From NCBI RefSeq assembly GCF_900005765.1, contig NC_041686.1, positions 930,001 through 994,000 of the forward strand: DNA of 64,000 nucleotides, written 5' to 3'. Under the pieces are notes generated by a model that was not told the DNA's origin, did no database searches, and saw nothing but the letters and a program-made list of their open reading frames with translations. Within the stretch, counting starts at the first letter, position 1, and every line of letters begins with the position of its first letter. Source of the DNA: Plasmodium relictum. Taxonomy: Eukaryota > Apicomplexa > Aconoidasida > Haemosporida > Plasmodiidae. Both the position numbers and the translations under genes were made by a program. Below are positions 50,501 through 61,377 of the stretch, one piece after another.

Positions 50501-51987
50501 ATATGAAAAAATACGAATTCGAATATATTACCATTACACGTTTTATTGACATATTATTGATGATAATAATAGATAATTTTTTATATTTTGAAATAAAAAA
50601 TTTTTATTTTATAAACTTCTTTTTTTTATTATTTCAAAATAATTTTTTATCTATGTCTATATATCATTACTTCTTTTTTTTCTATATTTTTAAAAATTTA
50701 AATTATAATCAAATTAGTCAAAAAGAAAAAAAGGAATTTTTTTTTTCAGAAGAATATTTTATTAAAAATAAAAATGATATTATAAATATTTGTAACGATA
50801 AAATAAAATCAATAATAAAAGATTACTTAACTATTCAAATTAATAAAAATGGCGATCTTTACTATAAAAGGAATAATACTACAAATAATTGTACTGATAG
50901 AAATGATTCTATAAACAATGATAGCAATTACTATTTGCAAAATAAAAACAATATTTTTGATTTTGATTGTGTAATAACTTTAATTTTATATAATTTAAAA
51001 AATGATGAAGTAAGTGATATATTTCAAAATTGCTTTTTATTTACTTTAAACAATTATTTAGAAAATAAAAATGTATATATTAAATACAAAAATGATACCT
51101 GTTTAAAGAAATTAGAACATAATAGTGAATTAAATATATTAAGCTGTAACAATATAGAGAAAATTAGAAGTTCGGTTTACTTTAATGAAGTAAACAAAGA
51201 TAATAATAATGATGATATTATAAAAAAATATCAATTTTTTTATATTAATATGATTTATGATGGATTAATGAAAAATTATGATGAAGATGATTTTGATTGT
51301 TATATTAATTATTTAATTGAAAAAAAAAGATATGAAGCATTTGAAATTTTAAAAGTGTGTATGTGGCTGAAGGAGTACAATAAATATGACAAAATTGAAT
51401 TAATAATTAATAATATTAATACACATTTTAATAGTTATAAAAAATTAGAATTTTTTATAAGCTATCTTTTTCTTATAATACTTTCTCAAAAAAATTATTT
51501 AAATCATATTTATGAAATGTTTGATAAAATCAATAAGTATTTATTAAAAGACAATATAAATTCTTTCTGGCATATTTTATTAGTTCAAATTATTTATTTA
51601 ATTAAAATTAAAAATTTGTTTTTACTTGATCTTCTTTTTATGCAATACAAAAATATTTCTGTTTTCTATAATGATATAATTGACATAAAAAAAAAGCAAT
51701 CCAAAAAGATAACTCAGTATGATAATAATTCTTACATAACTAACATTTTAGAATTTTTAAAAAAAAATAATATTTTTTTTATAAAAAATATTCAATTAAA
51801 ATGTAGTCCTTTTATATTTGATATTTATATACCATCTAGCAATATTTTTTTTTTAAATCAAAATAAATATATATTAAGTGATATTTTTATAGAGTATTTA
51901 CAAGCAAATATATTTGACAAGATGAACTCAAAAATTGTAAAAACAGATCAAACAAGCTTTGATTTTTTAAATAAAATTTCGTTATAG
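47566..51987 (+). CDS. Large, probably organellar protein with RAP-like C-terminus
   Basis: Three exons: 47566-47589 (MNSILRIQ), 47737-48043 and 48128-51987, with introns of 147 and 84 nt (donors GTAAAG and GTATAT; T-tract/TAG acceptors; phases 0 and 1). The product is about 1396 aa. The N-terminus MNSILRIQLIRKIHSLVPK is basic, hydroxylated and lacks acidic residues, as in mitochondrial presequences. The body is mostly helical with Asn/Lys linkers (KFIYHSKKYPVNNLKYLF; LFCIFLNKFYDSIK), reminiscent of alpha-helical repeat RNA-binding proteins. The C-terminus (about the last 90 residues: IQLKCSPFIFDIYIPSSNIFF...DIFIEYLQANIF) has the spacing of a degenerate RAP domain. In Apicomplexa, RAP proteins are mostly mitochondrial RNA/rRNA-fragment factors. 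The gene model is well supported; the RAP and mitochondrial calls are tentative and could simply be 'conserved Plasmodium protein'. Confidence 0.7.
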
Positions 51988-52557
51988 TTGTAATTTTCTT
52001 CTTTTTTTTTACTCTTTTAAACGTTATTTTTTAAATTTCTCTTTATAAGCATTTTTTTAATATAATTTTTAACATTCATAATTAAAAAGAATTAAATTAA
52101 AAAAAAAAAAAAATTATATATTAAAAACTTATTAAAAACATTAAAAAAAAAAAAAGAAATATATTGTATATATGTATAATGAAAGAAAAGAAATAATAAA
52201 GTTACATAAATATAATAACCAAACTTAATATATTTTATTAAAAAAAAATTGATGGCTATAATAAAGTGAAAAACAAAAAAAAGTAACTAAAAAATTAACA
52301 TATATAATTTTTTCAACTTGAAAATTATCTTTAAAATAAAAATTAAAAATTTTAAAAAAAATGTACATATATACAAACAAAAATATATGTAGATATATTT
52401 ATATATATATGTATATTTCTTAAAAATTACTTAAAGCTTATATTTTAATGTATTTAATATAAATGAATATTTTAAAAAATAGAATAGAATAAATTATTTT
52501 ATGACCATGTAAATTGCTCTTTGAATAATAATTAAATGAAATGAAAAACCCTATTTA
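51988..52557. other. Convergent 3' spacer, RAP-like gene / YTH gene
   Basis: 570 bp between convergent stop codons. It contains A/T homopolymers and short (TA)n, and nothing structured that I can identify. Confidence 0.6.
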
Positions 52558-54255
52558 TTACTGTTTAATGCAATTAAAATTTGATTTCATTTGTAGCATT
52601 TTTTTTTGCCACAGTAGTTGTGATTTTTCGTATAAGTAAATATAATCGTCATAATTCATATTTGTTAAATCTATTGGGAATATATGTAAAGATGGGTTAT
52701 AGAAATTAAATAAATTATATTGTGATTCTTCATATAAGTTACGAAAAGTATTATAATTCATGTTAAAATGATTATTTAAAGAATATAGATTTATTATTTC
52801 TTTATTTTTATCCAAATTATTTCCTAATGAATTATTTGAATTTATATCATATATCGTTGGTATTGTTTTTTTTTGGTTAGCATCTCTACATAAAATAAAA
52901 AAATATATAAATTATATTGTTAAAATGAGATGGCAATAATAAATAAAAGGAATAAAAAATTAAATATTCAATAAATTTTAAATGAATATTTTTTTTTTTT
53001 TTTATACGTTAGCATATTCATTTTAACAAAATTAGATTCAAATATTTCGCATAATTTAACTCCTGCACTTTGTTCAATTTCCTATTTTTAAAAATTAAAG
53101 TACGCATATTTATATAGTTATATATTATAAATGTATACTTATATTTATTTATAATTAAGTTAATATTACCTGGCCGTCTCTTCCTACTTTGATTGGTTTA
53201 TTTTCATTTAAACTATTTTTTAAATTAGATACTTCTTGAAAATGTACATCTACCCTAAAATTAGAATAAAAGATATAAAAAAATAACATTAAAAAGTGTA
53301 ATTAAAAAAAAAAAATAATAATAATAATAATAAATATTTTGTTATTGTCTGATTACACTCTTATCCATTGAATATCAAAGTTTTTTCCTCTAAATATTTT
53401 ATTGTCATAATAAAAATAAACATTTTTATTTTTTGATTCTCCTGGTCTATTTTATAAGAAAAAAAAAAAAAAGACATACATATATATATATATGAATAAA
53501 AATATGTATGTATTCGTTAAGAAAATAAAAGATTCTTAGAAATAATAATATATATAACTATGTATATATCTATTAATATAAAAAATAAAGTTAATGATTA
53601 TAAAAAAAAAATTGATAAAATAGGATATTAAATTACTTCGATTGCATAATAGCGTAACCACAAAATTTTGAGCTCCCATTTACGGAGAATATTAAAATAA
53701 CATATTCATGTTCCTGATATTAAAAAATATATTTTTTACATATATTAAAAAGAATTTTAAATATTAATGATAATATATATTTCATTGTAACAAATCGATA
53801 TATTCATAAAAAAAAATTATTATTTATTATATATATATATATATATATATAATGCATATATTTATTAATTATGTTTATTTATTTATATTTATTTATATTT
53901 ATTTATTTTTATTAATTTTTTATAAGACCATAAAAGCATTAACGAATTTTTTTTCATTTTTTGGAGTTGTTGCCCATATATTATAATTTAACGAAATACA
54001 TATATTTTTTTCTGAGCAACTTTTAATGAGAAAAAACTTTGTTTTAGCATTATTGTCTGTAATAACATAAAAATAGAAATAAATAAAAAATTAAATATAT
54101 ATATATATATATTTATGTTAAGTTTATTTTTAAAGAACTATGTATATTTTAATATTTTTCTTATTTCTATTTCTTTTTTTTTTCACTTTTTTTTAAAAAT
54201 TACATATATTCTTAACAACATGGAATGGAGGTACAAAAGAACAATTGTTATTCAT
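52558..54255 (-). CDS. YTH2: YTH-domain m6A-RNA reader (YTH2-like)
   Basis: Seven short exons rebuilt by phase: 54255-54204, 54056-53929, 53713-53637, 53446-53357, 53254-53170, 53081-53008 and 52885-52558, giving 277 aa. The YTH fold spans residues ~21-168: KFFLIKSCSEKNICISLNYNIWATTP (human YTHDC1-like FFLIKS..., cage Trp = W45), NEKKFVNAF, YVILIFSVNGSSKFCGYA, FDIQWIRV and NKPIKVGRDGQEIEQSAG. It binds N6-methyladenosine in mRNA and is implicated in translational control. The C-terminal ~108 residues are Asn/Tyr-rich without a domain. The second intron starts GTCTTA, an unusual donor, but only this site keeps phase. P. falciparum has two YTH proteins; position and the lack of CPSF30 zinc fingers point to YTH2. 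The YTH identity is very firm, exact exon ends slightly less so. Confidence 0.9.
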
Positions 54256-54925
54256 GATTTGAAAATAAGAATAAAAAAAAATTGAATTTTCATTAAAAAG
54301 ATATGTTTAATTTATTCTTTGATAAAATTCAAAATTATAATTTTCTATATAGGAAAATAAAAAAAAAAAAATTTCGGTAATTTCTCAAAAAATATCTCGT
54401 TAAAATTTAATATATTTTAAAAAAAACTTTTTTTTTGTAGTGTTTTTAATATGCTCATGAGTAGCCATAGGTTAAATATCTTCTAATTAATAAAAAAAAA
54501 AAAAAATTTTAAGAAAAATTAAAAGAAAAAAAATTAAAAATAAAAATAAAATTGAACTTATGAATATTTTGAATAATTTATTTTTATTAAGGATTTCCTT
54601 TTTGAAAGATTTTATAAAAGTTCATACGATTATTTTAATTATAAAAATAACAATTTATGCATGTACATTAATTATGAAACTTAAACTAAATTTAGTAGAA
54701 TATAGAAATTTTTTTTTTATTTTATAATTAATATTATTATTTTGTTAATTTTAATTTTTTCCTTTTTTATTTAAAAATACAAATAGAAGCTTCTATAAAT
54801 AATTTTTTTTTTTTTAATAATTGTCTAAAGTATAATTTTTTGTGAATCTCCTTTATTATAAAAAAAAAAAGTAGTAAAATAAAAGAAAATACAACAATAA
54901 GTATTTATTTTTGAAATTGAATATA
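54256..54925. promoter_or_regulatory. Divergent promoter spacer YTH / SBP2-like genes
   Basis: 670 bp between divergent ATGs, therefore likely to contain both promoters and leaders. It holds T-rich and A-rich blocks; no specific motif seen. Confidence 0.5.
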
Positions 54926-56524
54926 ATGATAAAAAAATCATTTGATGAAAATATAGAAAAAATAAAGAAAAAAGAATATTTTAAAAATGAAAAATCAAAA
55001 AGTAAAGACAAAAACAACACGCAAATAAGTGCCTATAAAGACATCGTTAATAACACTTATACGAAAAAAAGTTATAAAAATGAAGAAAACAATAATATTA
55101 TTAGAATAGGAAATAGAATTGTGAAAATTATATTTAGTAGTGACAAAAAAAAAAAAAAAGATTTGGAAAAAAAAAAAAAAATGCGAATTCTGATTAGCAA
55201 AAAAAAAAAAAAAAGGAAGGAATTCGAAAAAAAAAAAAAAATGATTGATATGTTAAATAAAAGATTAGGTATAGAAAAAGAAAAAGGCAATTTTTATTTT
55301 CTACCTAAACATTTAAAAAAAAAAAAAAAATCAAAATTAAAAAAAATGATTATCATAGAAAAAGAAATAAAAAATAAGATATACTTTGATATTTTACAAA
55401 AAAAGGAGAATCAAAATATCAATAAAGACGTATCCTACAATTTAATTAAAAATAAAATAGAATGGAAATTAAAAAATAATACTCACAAATTTTATTATAG
55501 GAAATTTAAGAAAATATACACCTTTACAAGAAAAAAAAAAAAAAATACTTCTTTTATCAGTATTTATGAAATTGAAGATAAGAATATGCATAAGAATATT
55601 ACGGAAGAGATTAATAATTTAAAGAATTTTATTTTATTGAATAAAAAATATATAAAAAAAAGAAAAAAATTGGATAAAATAAAAAATTATAAAAAAAATG
55701 TGATAATGAATAATATAAAAAATGAGTTTTTTCACAATGGTATGAAGTGTAATAATGAAAATAATAACCTTTTAAAATATGAAGTTGATAATACAAAAAT
55801 AAAAAAAAAAAACTTTATTATAGGTAATGAAATTGATAATAATAAAGCTAGTTGTAACTTGGTCGAGCATAATATAAATAACATAGAGAAAGAAAATGTT
55901 AAAATTACAAAAAATGACACAGCAAATTTCACAAATAATGAAATTTTGAATAAGAAAAAAATGAACATTGCTATTATAAATGATGAAATATCCAGAAACA
56001 ATAAAAATATGAATGAAGATATGAATGAAGCGATTATAAAAGAAAGTATAATAAAAAATGAAAAAATTTTAAATTACATTCAAATTAGTAAAATAGAAAA
56101 AAAAATATATATAAATGATTATGTAGATCATAAAATAACTGATGAATTAAATAACATGGTTAAAGAATTTCTAAAAAAAATTGCAAAATCACATGAAAAG
56201 TTATTATTAAAAAAAAAAAGAAGATACTGTTTAGGATTAAAAGAATGCTATAAACATATATGTATAAATGAACCAAAACTAATTATAGTTGCACCCAATA
56301 TTGAGCCAATGGTAAATAATGTATTTGATGATATGATAAAAAAAATAATATATAAATGTAAAGAAAAAAATATTCCTTTAATATATGCCTTAAGCAAAAA
56401 TTTACTGGGTAAATGTATAAATAAATCTAGACAATCAATTATATGTATAATTGATAATGATTCATATATAAAGGAATGTAATGATATTATAGCTTTAGCT
56501 AATTTTCTTAAAATATACAAGTGA
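54926..56524 (+). CDS. SBP2: SECIS-binding protein 2-like L7Ae protein
   Basis: 532 aa in one exon from the ATG at 54926 (the frame extends 15 nt upstream without an ATG). The C-terminal ~105 residues are an L7Ae/L30e RNA-binding domain of the SBP2 type: KKKRRYCLGLKECYKHI, then PKLIIVAPNIEP, then DDMIKKIIYKCKEKNIPLIYAL, then SKNLLGKCINKSRQSIICII. Human SBP2 has RRLVLGLREVLKHL, KCVIISPNCE, ACEQNIPFVFAL and RKALGRSLNK. Snu13/NHP2/L7Ae do not share the RRxxLGLxE entry. SBP2 binds SECIS kink-turns in selenoprotein 3' UTRs and recruits the Sec-specific elongation factor at UGA. The N-terminal ~420 residues are very basic (poly-Lys runs with nuclear-localisation character) and contain KNKIEWKLKNNTHKFYYRKF, which could be a diverged Sec-incorporation domain (inference). 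Plasmodium is known to encode selenoproteins, so the factor is expected. Confidence 0.85.
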   Translation: MIKKSFDENIEKIKKKEYFKNEKSKSKDKNNTQISAYKDIVNNTYTKKSYKNEENNNIIRIGNRIVKIIFSSDKKKKKDLEKKKKMRILISKKKKKRKEFEKKKKMIDMLNKRLGIEKEKGNFYFLPKHLKKKKKSKLKKMIIIEKEIKNKIYFDILQKKENQNINKDVSYNLIKNKIEWKLKNNTHKFYYRKFKKIYTFTRKKKKNTSFISIYEIEDKNMHKNITEEINNLKNFILLNKKYIKKRKKLDKIKNYKKNVIMNNIKNEFFHNGMKCNNENNNLLKYEVDNTKIKKKNFIIGNEIDNNKASCNLVEHNINNIEKENVKITKNDTANFTNNEILNKKKMNIAIINDEISRNNKNMNEDMNEAIIKESIIKNEKILNYIQISKIEKKIYINDYVDHKITDELNNMVKEFLKKIAKSHEKLLLKKKRRYCLGLKECYKHICINEPKLIIVAPNIEPMVNNVFDDMIKKIIYKCKEKNIPLIYALSKNLLGKCINKSRQSIICIIDNDSYIKECNDIIALANFLKIYK

Positions 56525-57370
56525 TATATTTCTTTAAAAATTTATAAATGCTTTTAAATTTGATTTTTTGTTGCTGTTATATATATATACATATATATAT
56601 TTTAATATTTAAAAAAAAAAGTATTATATTTTTTCAGCTTTTTTATAAGGTTATATTATATTAGTATATATTTAATCATATAAAGAATCTTTAAATATAT
56701 TTTTCTTTTTCACATTTTTTTTTTATTAAGTCTTATTCATTGTTTTTTTGAATTATTAAATTTTTTTTTTTTGTAGAAATTTTAAAGAATGTTCATACAC
56801 TTATATAAACGTAGGTGTATGATATTGTTTATTCTCTAAATTTTTAAAATAATAAAGTATCTTTATTTTATTTATTTACATTTCTATTATGATGTTATTT
56901 TCTCATAAAACAAATTTTATTTTATTAAAAATAATAATAAATTAAGTAAAAAAAAAACATGGAAATATTTCTATTAACTGATTTTTTTTTTTTTTTTTTT
57001 TTTTTTTGTTAGTATGAAAGTATTTTAATATATACATTATCATAGTAAAATATTGCTTTGCTATTATTTTTTTTTCTTTCTCCATTAATTTTAAAATTAA
57101 AAAAAAAAGAAGGAAAATGAAAGAAAAAATAATGAAAAAAGAAATAAAATATTAAAAATTTTATTGTTAATAATAATTATAATAATACTCAACTTTTTTT
57201 ACATAACTTTTAAAAGCATAATAAATGTGTTCAAGTTTAATTAATTTGTAAAGTTATTGTATATATATATACATGTATATATGTTTCCAATTTATCATTA
57301 TATAAAAAAAAAAAAAAAATACATAATTATATATAAAAAAAAGGAAATACAGCTTTAATTATTTTCAGTT
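56525..57370. other. Convergent 3' spacer, SBP2-like gene / P2
   Basis: 850 bp between convergent stop codons, with long T tracts (56981-57007) and (TA)n. It should hold the 3' UTRs of both genes. No structured element recognised. Confidence 0.6.
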
Positions 57371-57709
57371 TTAACCAAATAAAGAAAATCCTAAATCGTC
57401 TTCTTCTTCTTCTTCTACTTCTTCTTTTTTTTCTTCTTTCTTTTCTTCTTTCTTAACTTCAGCATTTTCAGTTGTACCTGCTGCTGCAACTGATGCGGCT
57501 CCACCTCCAATATTTTGTAATTTTTTTAATCCTTCATTAATTAATTCATGGTAACTTTTTCCTTTTACTGAATTTAAAAAATTATTTAATACTTCATCTT
57601 CTATACCTGCATTTACTGCTTCTAATACATTTTTAACTTCATTTGAGCCTGGATTTTCATTTCCTCCTAACACACACATAAGATATGCTGCAACGTATTT
57701 CATAGCCAT
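57371..57709 (-). CDS. RPLP2: 60S acidic ribosomal stalk protein P2
   Basis: 112 aa, the normal length for P2. The N-terminus MAMKYVAAYLMCVLGGNENP matches the P2 dimerisation domain. Then come NVLEAVNAGIEDEVLNNFL, a Gly/Ala hinge (GGGAASVAAAG), a Lys/Glu-alternating acidic stretch and the invariant stalk C-terminus EEDDLGFSLFG that contacts elongation factors. P1 proteins start differently and lack MKYVAAYLL, so P2 is favoured. The base composition is clearly less AT-rich than its neighbours, as expected for a highly expressed ribosomal gene. Any 5' UTR intron cannot be confirmed from sequence alone. Confidence 0.96.
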   Translation of the reverse strand: MAMKYVAAYLMCVLGGNENPGSNEVKNVLEAVNAGIEDEVLNNFLNSVKGKSYHELINEGLKKLQNIGGGAASVAAAGTTENAEVKKEEKKEEKKEEVEEEEEDDLGFSLFG

Positions 57710-59099
57710 CTTGCTTATATTTATAACTAAATATAAAAAAAAAAAATATACATATATTTATAATTTCAAACTTTTTCAAAAAAAAAAAAATTATTAAAAT
57801 GTATCAATGCTATAAAAAAACTTAAAATTAATTTAACAAATGTATCAATACATTTATTATATATATGTATAATAATAATTACATTATAAAAAACAAAATA
57901 TTTGTAATACAACATATACAGTTAGATAAATATGACTATTATTATATCACAAATAAAACATAAAGAATAAAACATGAAAACGATTATATTTTTCTCTTAC
58001 ATTTTAAAAGTTATTTTTTTTTATAAATAAGAAAAAAAAAAAAAATAAATTTATACCTTATTTTTGTATTATTTCAAAAAAAAATGTTTTCAACAGCCTA
58101 ATAAATCAGTTATTGATAAAATTAAAAAAAAAATTATATATATTTTTTTTTTCTTATTTTTTAATAAAAAAAAAAAACAAGAAATAATAAAAATTATTTT
58201 AAAAAAAAAAAAAAGGTAGAAAAAATTATAAAAAAATATATATGGTTTAAGATTTTTTTTTTTAATTTGTAATTTTTTTTTTTTTTTTTTTACCGTTCTT
58301 TATGTAACAAATGAAAATCGTAAAGTATTTTTTTTATTTGTTTTTTACTTTTTTTTTTTAATTTTTATAATTTATTATTATGTATTAAAATTTATAATCC
58401 TAGAATTATGAAATTTTTATTATTCTATCGCTTATAAACTTTAAAGTACAATTAAAAAGTTATAATTTACGTATCACTGTAGTGTTCAAAGTGCAGTGAA
58501 AAAAAAGAGCATTATGATGTTAATATATAAGGTATATTTTTCATTAATTATACATATACATAAATAATACACATAAATATATATATGCATATAAATTTAC
58601 TTTTGCCAATATATATTAACTTTTTTTTTTAATGCGAAACAACATTTAAAGAAAAAAAATAATATAAATTTATTAATATGAATTTATAAGAATAATTTTT
58701 TTTTTCTCTTTATAGCATGAATGCATAATTGTTCATCAAAAGCAAAAAATTAAATTTGATATTTCAAAAATAAAAAAAACATCATTTATTTGAATTTTCA
58801 ATTATTTTAATTAAAATGTACACAGATAAATACATTTATATTAAAATAAATATTTAGTAAAAATCATATATATATTATATAAATAGTTAAAATTTTTTAA
58901 GGTAAAATTATAAACTAAAATAAGAAAATTAAAAAATTAAAAATTATAGTTTTTCCAACGGTTAATAAAAAGAAAAAAATTCTTATTTGACAGCAGCCAA
59001 TACTATCTATATTCATATATACTTGAATATATTAATATTTATATTTGTGTATGTGTTTTATATAAAAATTTTAATTACATATTTTTTCATTATTTCTCT
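57710..59099. other. 1.4 kb spacer, asparagine synthetase 3' / P2 5'
   Basis: The promoter region of P2 (a highly expressed gene) starts at 57710 and the 3' UTR of asparagine synthetase ends the spacer. Long A and T homopolymers dominate to about 58370. A patch of less biased sequence at 58395-58520 contains the hairpin listed separately. No protein-coding frame seen. Confidence 0.55.
58474..58499. other. Short inverted repeat (hairpin) in less AT-rich patch
   Basis: An eight-base-pair potential stem (TCACTGTA with TGCAGTGA, one T-G wobble) around a 10-nt loop, in a spacer that otherwise lacks G/C. It lies upstream of the P2 gene and downstream of asparagine synthetase on the minus strand. 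The function is unknown; it might be part of a small RNA or chance. Confidence 0.4.
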
Positions 59100-60851
59100 T
59101 TATACGATAACTTCCTTATTTTGATTTTCCATTTTAATATTTTTAACATCATCAAATTGTTTTGAATGCTTATGTATTCCTAAGACTGATCTACCTGATT
59201 GGTCAGCATTTTTCTTAAACTCTTCATTCCATTCAACTGCTTTACTTGTAGAGCATGCTATAGATACTCCTTCGGGTACGGATTCTTGAGCGCATTGATC
59301 AGGAAAACATTCTGCAAATATGCATCTGTATAAAAATCCTTCTTTTGTTTTCGGTGTATTATATGGAAACAAAAAAGGTGCTCTTAAAAATTGTATGTCA
59401 GAAATTTTTTTTTCTGCATATTCTTTTAATCCATCGATCCAGTTATAGCCAACACCATCAGAAAATTGTTCTTTTTGCCTGAACAAAATGTGATCTGGTA
59501 AGTAACCGACGAATGCTCTTCTTAAAATATCCTTTTCCATTTTATTTTCTGTACACATTTTTTCTTGTGGATCTATATTCATAACAAGATCTAATAATTT
59601 TAAATCAAGGAATGGTACTCGTGCTTCTACACCAAATGCCATAGTAGATTTGTTTGCTCTTAACACATCATATATATGTAAATCATGAATTTTTCTTTGT
59701 AATTCTCTATGAAATTCTTCTCTATTTGGAGCTTTATGAAAATATAAATAGCCACCAAATATTTCATCAGCTCCTTCTCCACTTAGAACCATTTTGACAC
59801 AGCTACTTTTTATTAATCTAGATAGGATATACATAGGAGTTGATGCTCGTATGGTAGTTATATCATAAGTTTCAATATGATAAATTACATCGGGCAAAGA
59901 ATCTATTCCTTCTTCTACAGTGAAGTGAAATTCACTGTGATAAAGACCCAAATAATCAGCTACTTCTTTAGCTGCTTTTAAATCAGGTGAATTTTTTAAT
60001 CCTATAGAAAAACTTCTCAATTTTTTTGTAATAATATCATTGTTGTTAAGGGAGTTATCTAACGTTTTTAAGTGCTTTGCAATGATAGCAGCTACAATAG
60101 AAGAATCTAATCCTCCCGACAATAAGACACCAAATGGTACATCCCCCATTAATCTTTTAATTACTGCTTTTTCTAAATGTAAACGAATTTCATTTAAATC
60201 AGCTTTGTTATTAGGAATAGGACCATTTAATTCCCACCAGTTAGGGTTATAATACCTTACTAGTTCACCTTTATTATCAACATTTTTGTAGTAATGTCCT
60301 GGAGGAAAAATAATATACCTTATACAATGATCTTTTAATGCTTTAAATTCAGAAGCAAACCAAATAGATCCATCAGAGGCATAACCCATATATAACGGAC
60401 ATACCCCTATAGGATCCCTAAAGGCAAAAAAGGTATTGTTTTTTTTATCACTTATTACTCCAGCAAATATTCCATATAACATAGAAGGCATTTTATCTTT
60501 GTATATTTTATATAAATTTGGTATAACAGCGCAATCAGAAAAACTTGTTAAACGACTTAAACATTCTTCTTTTATTAATTTTCTTAATTCTACATGATTA
60601 TATATTTCTCCATTAATGGTTAAGCATATTTCTTTTTCATCATCATATAATGGTTGATGACCAGATAATACATCAACTATGGCCAGCCTCTCATGTGCTA
60701 TAGCGTTTATAGTTTTGTCATTATTCTCTTCTATTACTATACCATTCCAATCAGGCCCTCTGTGTCTTAAGTTTTTTGATGATTCTAGTGCTTTTCTTCT
60801 TAATTTATTTTTTTCAACAGAAGAGTGAAAAATAGCAAGTATCCCACACAT
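59100..60851 (-). CDS. ASNS: Asparagine synthetase (glutamine-hydrolysing)
   Basis: 583 aa, the full family length. Mature Cys2 in MCGILAIFHSS is the N-terminal Ntn-type glutaminase nucleophile, with supporting LRHRGPDWNG and HERLAIVD, then NGEIYNH. The C-terminal synthetase half has the ATP-pyrophosphatase P-loop FGVLLSGGLDSSIVAAI (~244), SGEGADEIFGGYLYFHKAP and RVPFLDLKLLDLVMN, with KEQFSDGVGYNWIDGLKEYAE near the end. The enzyme makes Asn from Asp, Gln and ATP in the cytosol. Asn is exceptionally abundant in the proteins of this window. The gene is uninterrupted and starts 211 bp from an assembly gap, so its promoter is not fully represented. Confidence 0.97.
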   Translation of the reverse strand: MCGILAIFHSSVEKNKLRRKALESSKNLRHRGPDWNGIVIEENNDKTINAIAHERLAIVDVLSGHQPLYDDEKEICLTINGEIYNHVELRKLIKEECLSRLTSFSDCAVIPNLYKIYKDKMPSMLYGIFAGVISDKKNNTFFAFRDPIGVCPLYMGYASDGSIWFASEFKALKDHCIRYIIFPPGHYYKNVDNKGELVRYYNPNWWELNGPIPNNKADLNEIRLHLEKAVIKRLMGDVPFGVLLSGGLDSSIVAAIIAKHLKTLDNSLNNNDIITKKLRSFSIGLKNSPDLKAAKEVADYLGLYHSEFHFTVEEGIDSLPDVIYHIETYDITTIRASTPMYILSRLIKSSCVKMVLSGEGADEIFGGYLYFHKAPNREEFHRELQRKIHDLHIYDVLRANKSTMAFGVEARVPFLDLKLLDLVMNIDPQEKMCTENKMEKDILRRAFVGYLPDHILFRQKEQFSDGVGYNWIDGLKEYAEKKISDIQFLRAPFLFPYNTPKTKEGFLYRCIFAECFPDQCAQESVPEGVSIACSTSKAVEWNEEFKKNADQSGRSVLGIHKHSKQFDDVKNIKMENQNKEVIV

Positions 60852-60980
60852 TATTTAATATAATATGTTATTTTTTTTTTCAGTATAAAAATATAGGATA
60901 AAGTTTACATATATTTTTTTTTATTTTTTTTATTTTTTTTAATTTTTTTTTATTTTATTTTTTTTTTTTTAATTTTTTTT

Positions 60981-61062
<82 letters not shown>
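60852..61062. other. T-rich leader of asparagine synthetase ending in poly-T
   Basis: Upstream flank of the minus-strand asparagine synthetase start. It degenerates into an almost pure T tract (about 60982-61062) that runs into the gap and is probably where assembly failed. Confidence 0.7.
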
Positions 61063-61362
61063 NNNNNNNNNNNNNNNNNNNNNNNNNNNNNNNNNNNNNN
61101 NNNNNNNNNNNNNNNNNNNNNNNNNNNNNNNNNNNNNNNNNNNNNNNNNNNNNNNNNNNNNNNNNNNNNNNNNNNNNNNNNNNNNNNNNNNNNNNNNNNN
61201 NNNNNNNNNNNNNNNNNNNNNNNNNNNNNNNNNNNNNNNNNNNNNNNNNNNNNNNNNNNNNNNNNNNNNNNNNNNNNNNNNNNNNNNNNNNNNNNNNNNN
61301 NNNNNNNNNNNNNNNNNNNNNNNNNNNNNNNNNNNNNNNNNNNNNNNNNNNNNNNNNNNNNN
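61063..61362. other. Assembly gap of 300 N
   Basis: Exactly 300 unspecified bases flanked on both sides by poly-T. The round number suggests a placeholder, so the true length is unknown. It lies in the asparagine synthetase upstream region. The poly-Lys/X open frame drawn across it is artificial. Confidence 0.98.
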
Positions 61363-61377
61363 TTTTTTTTTTTTTTT

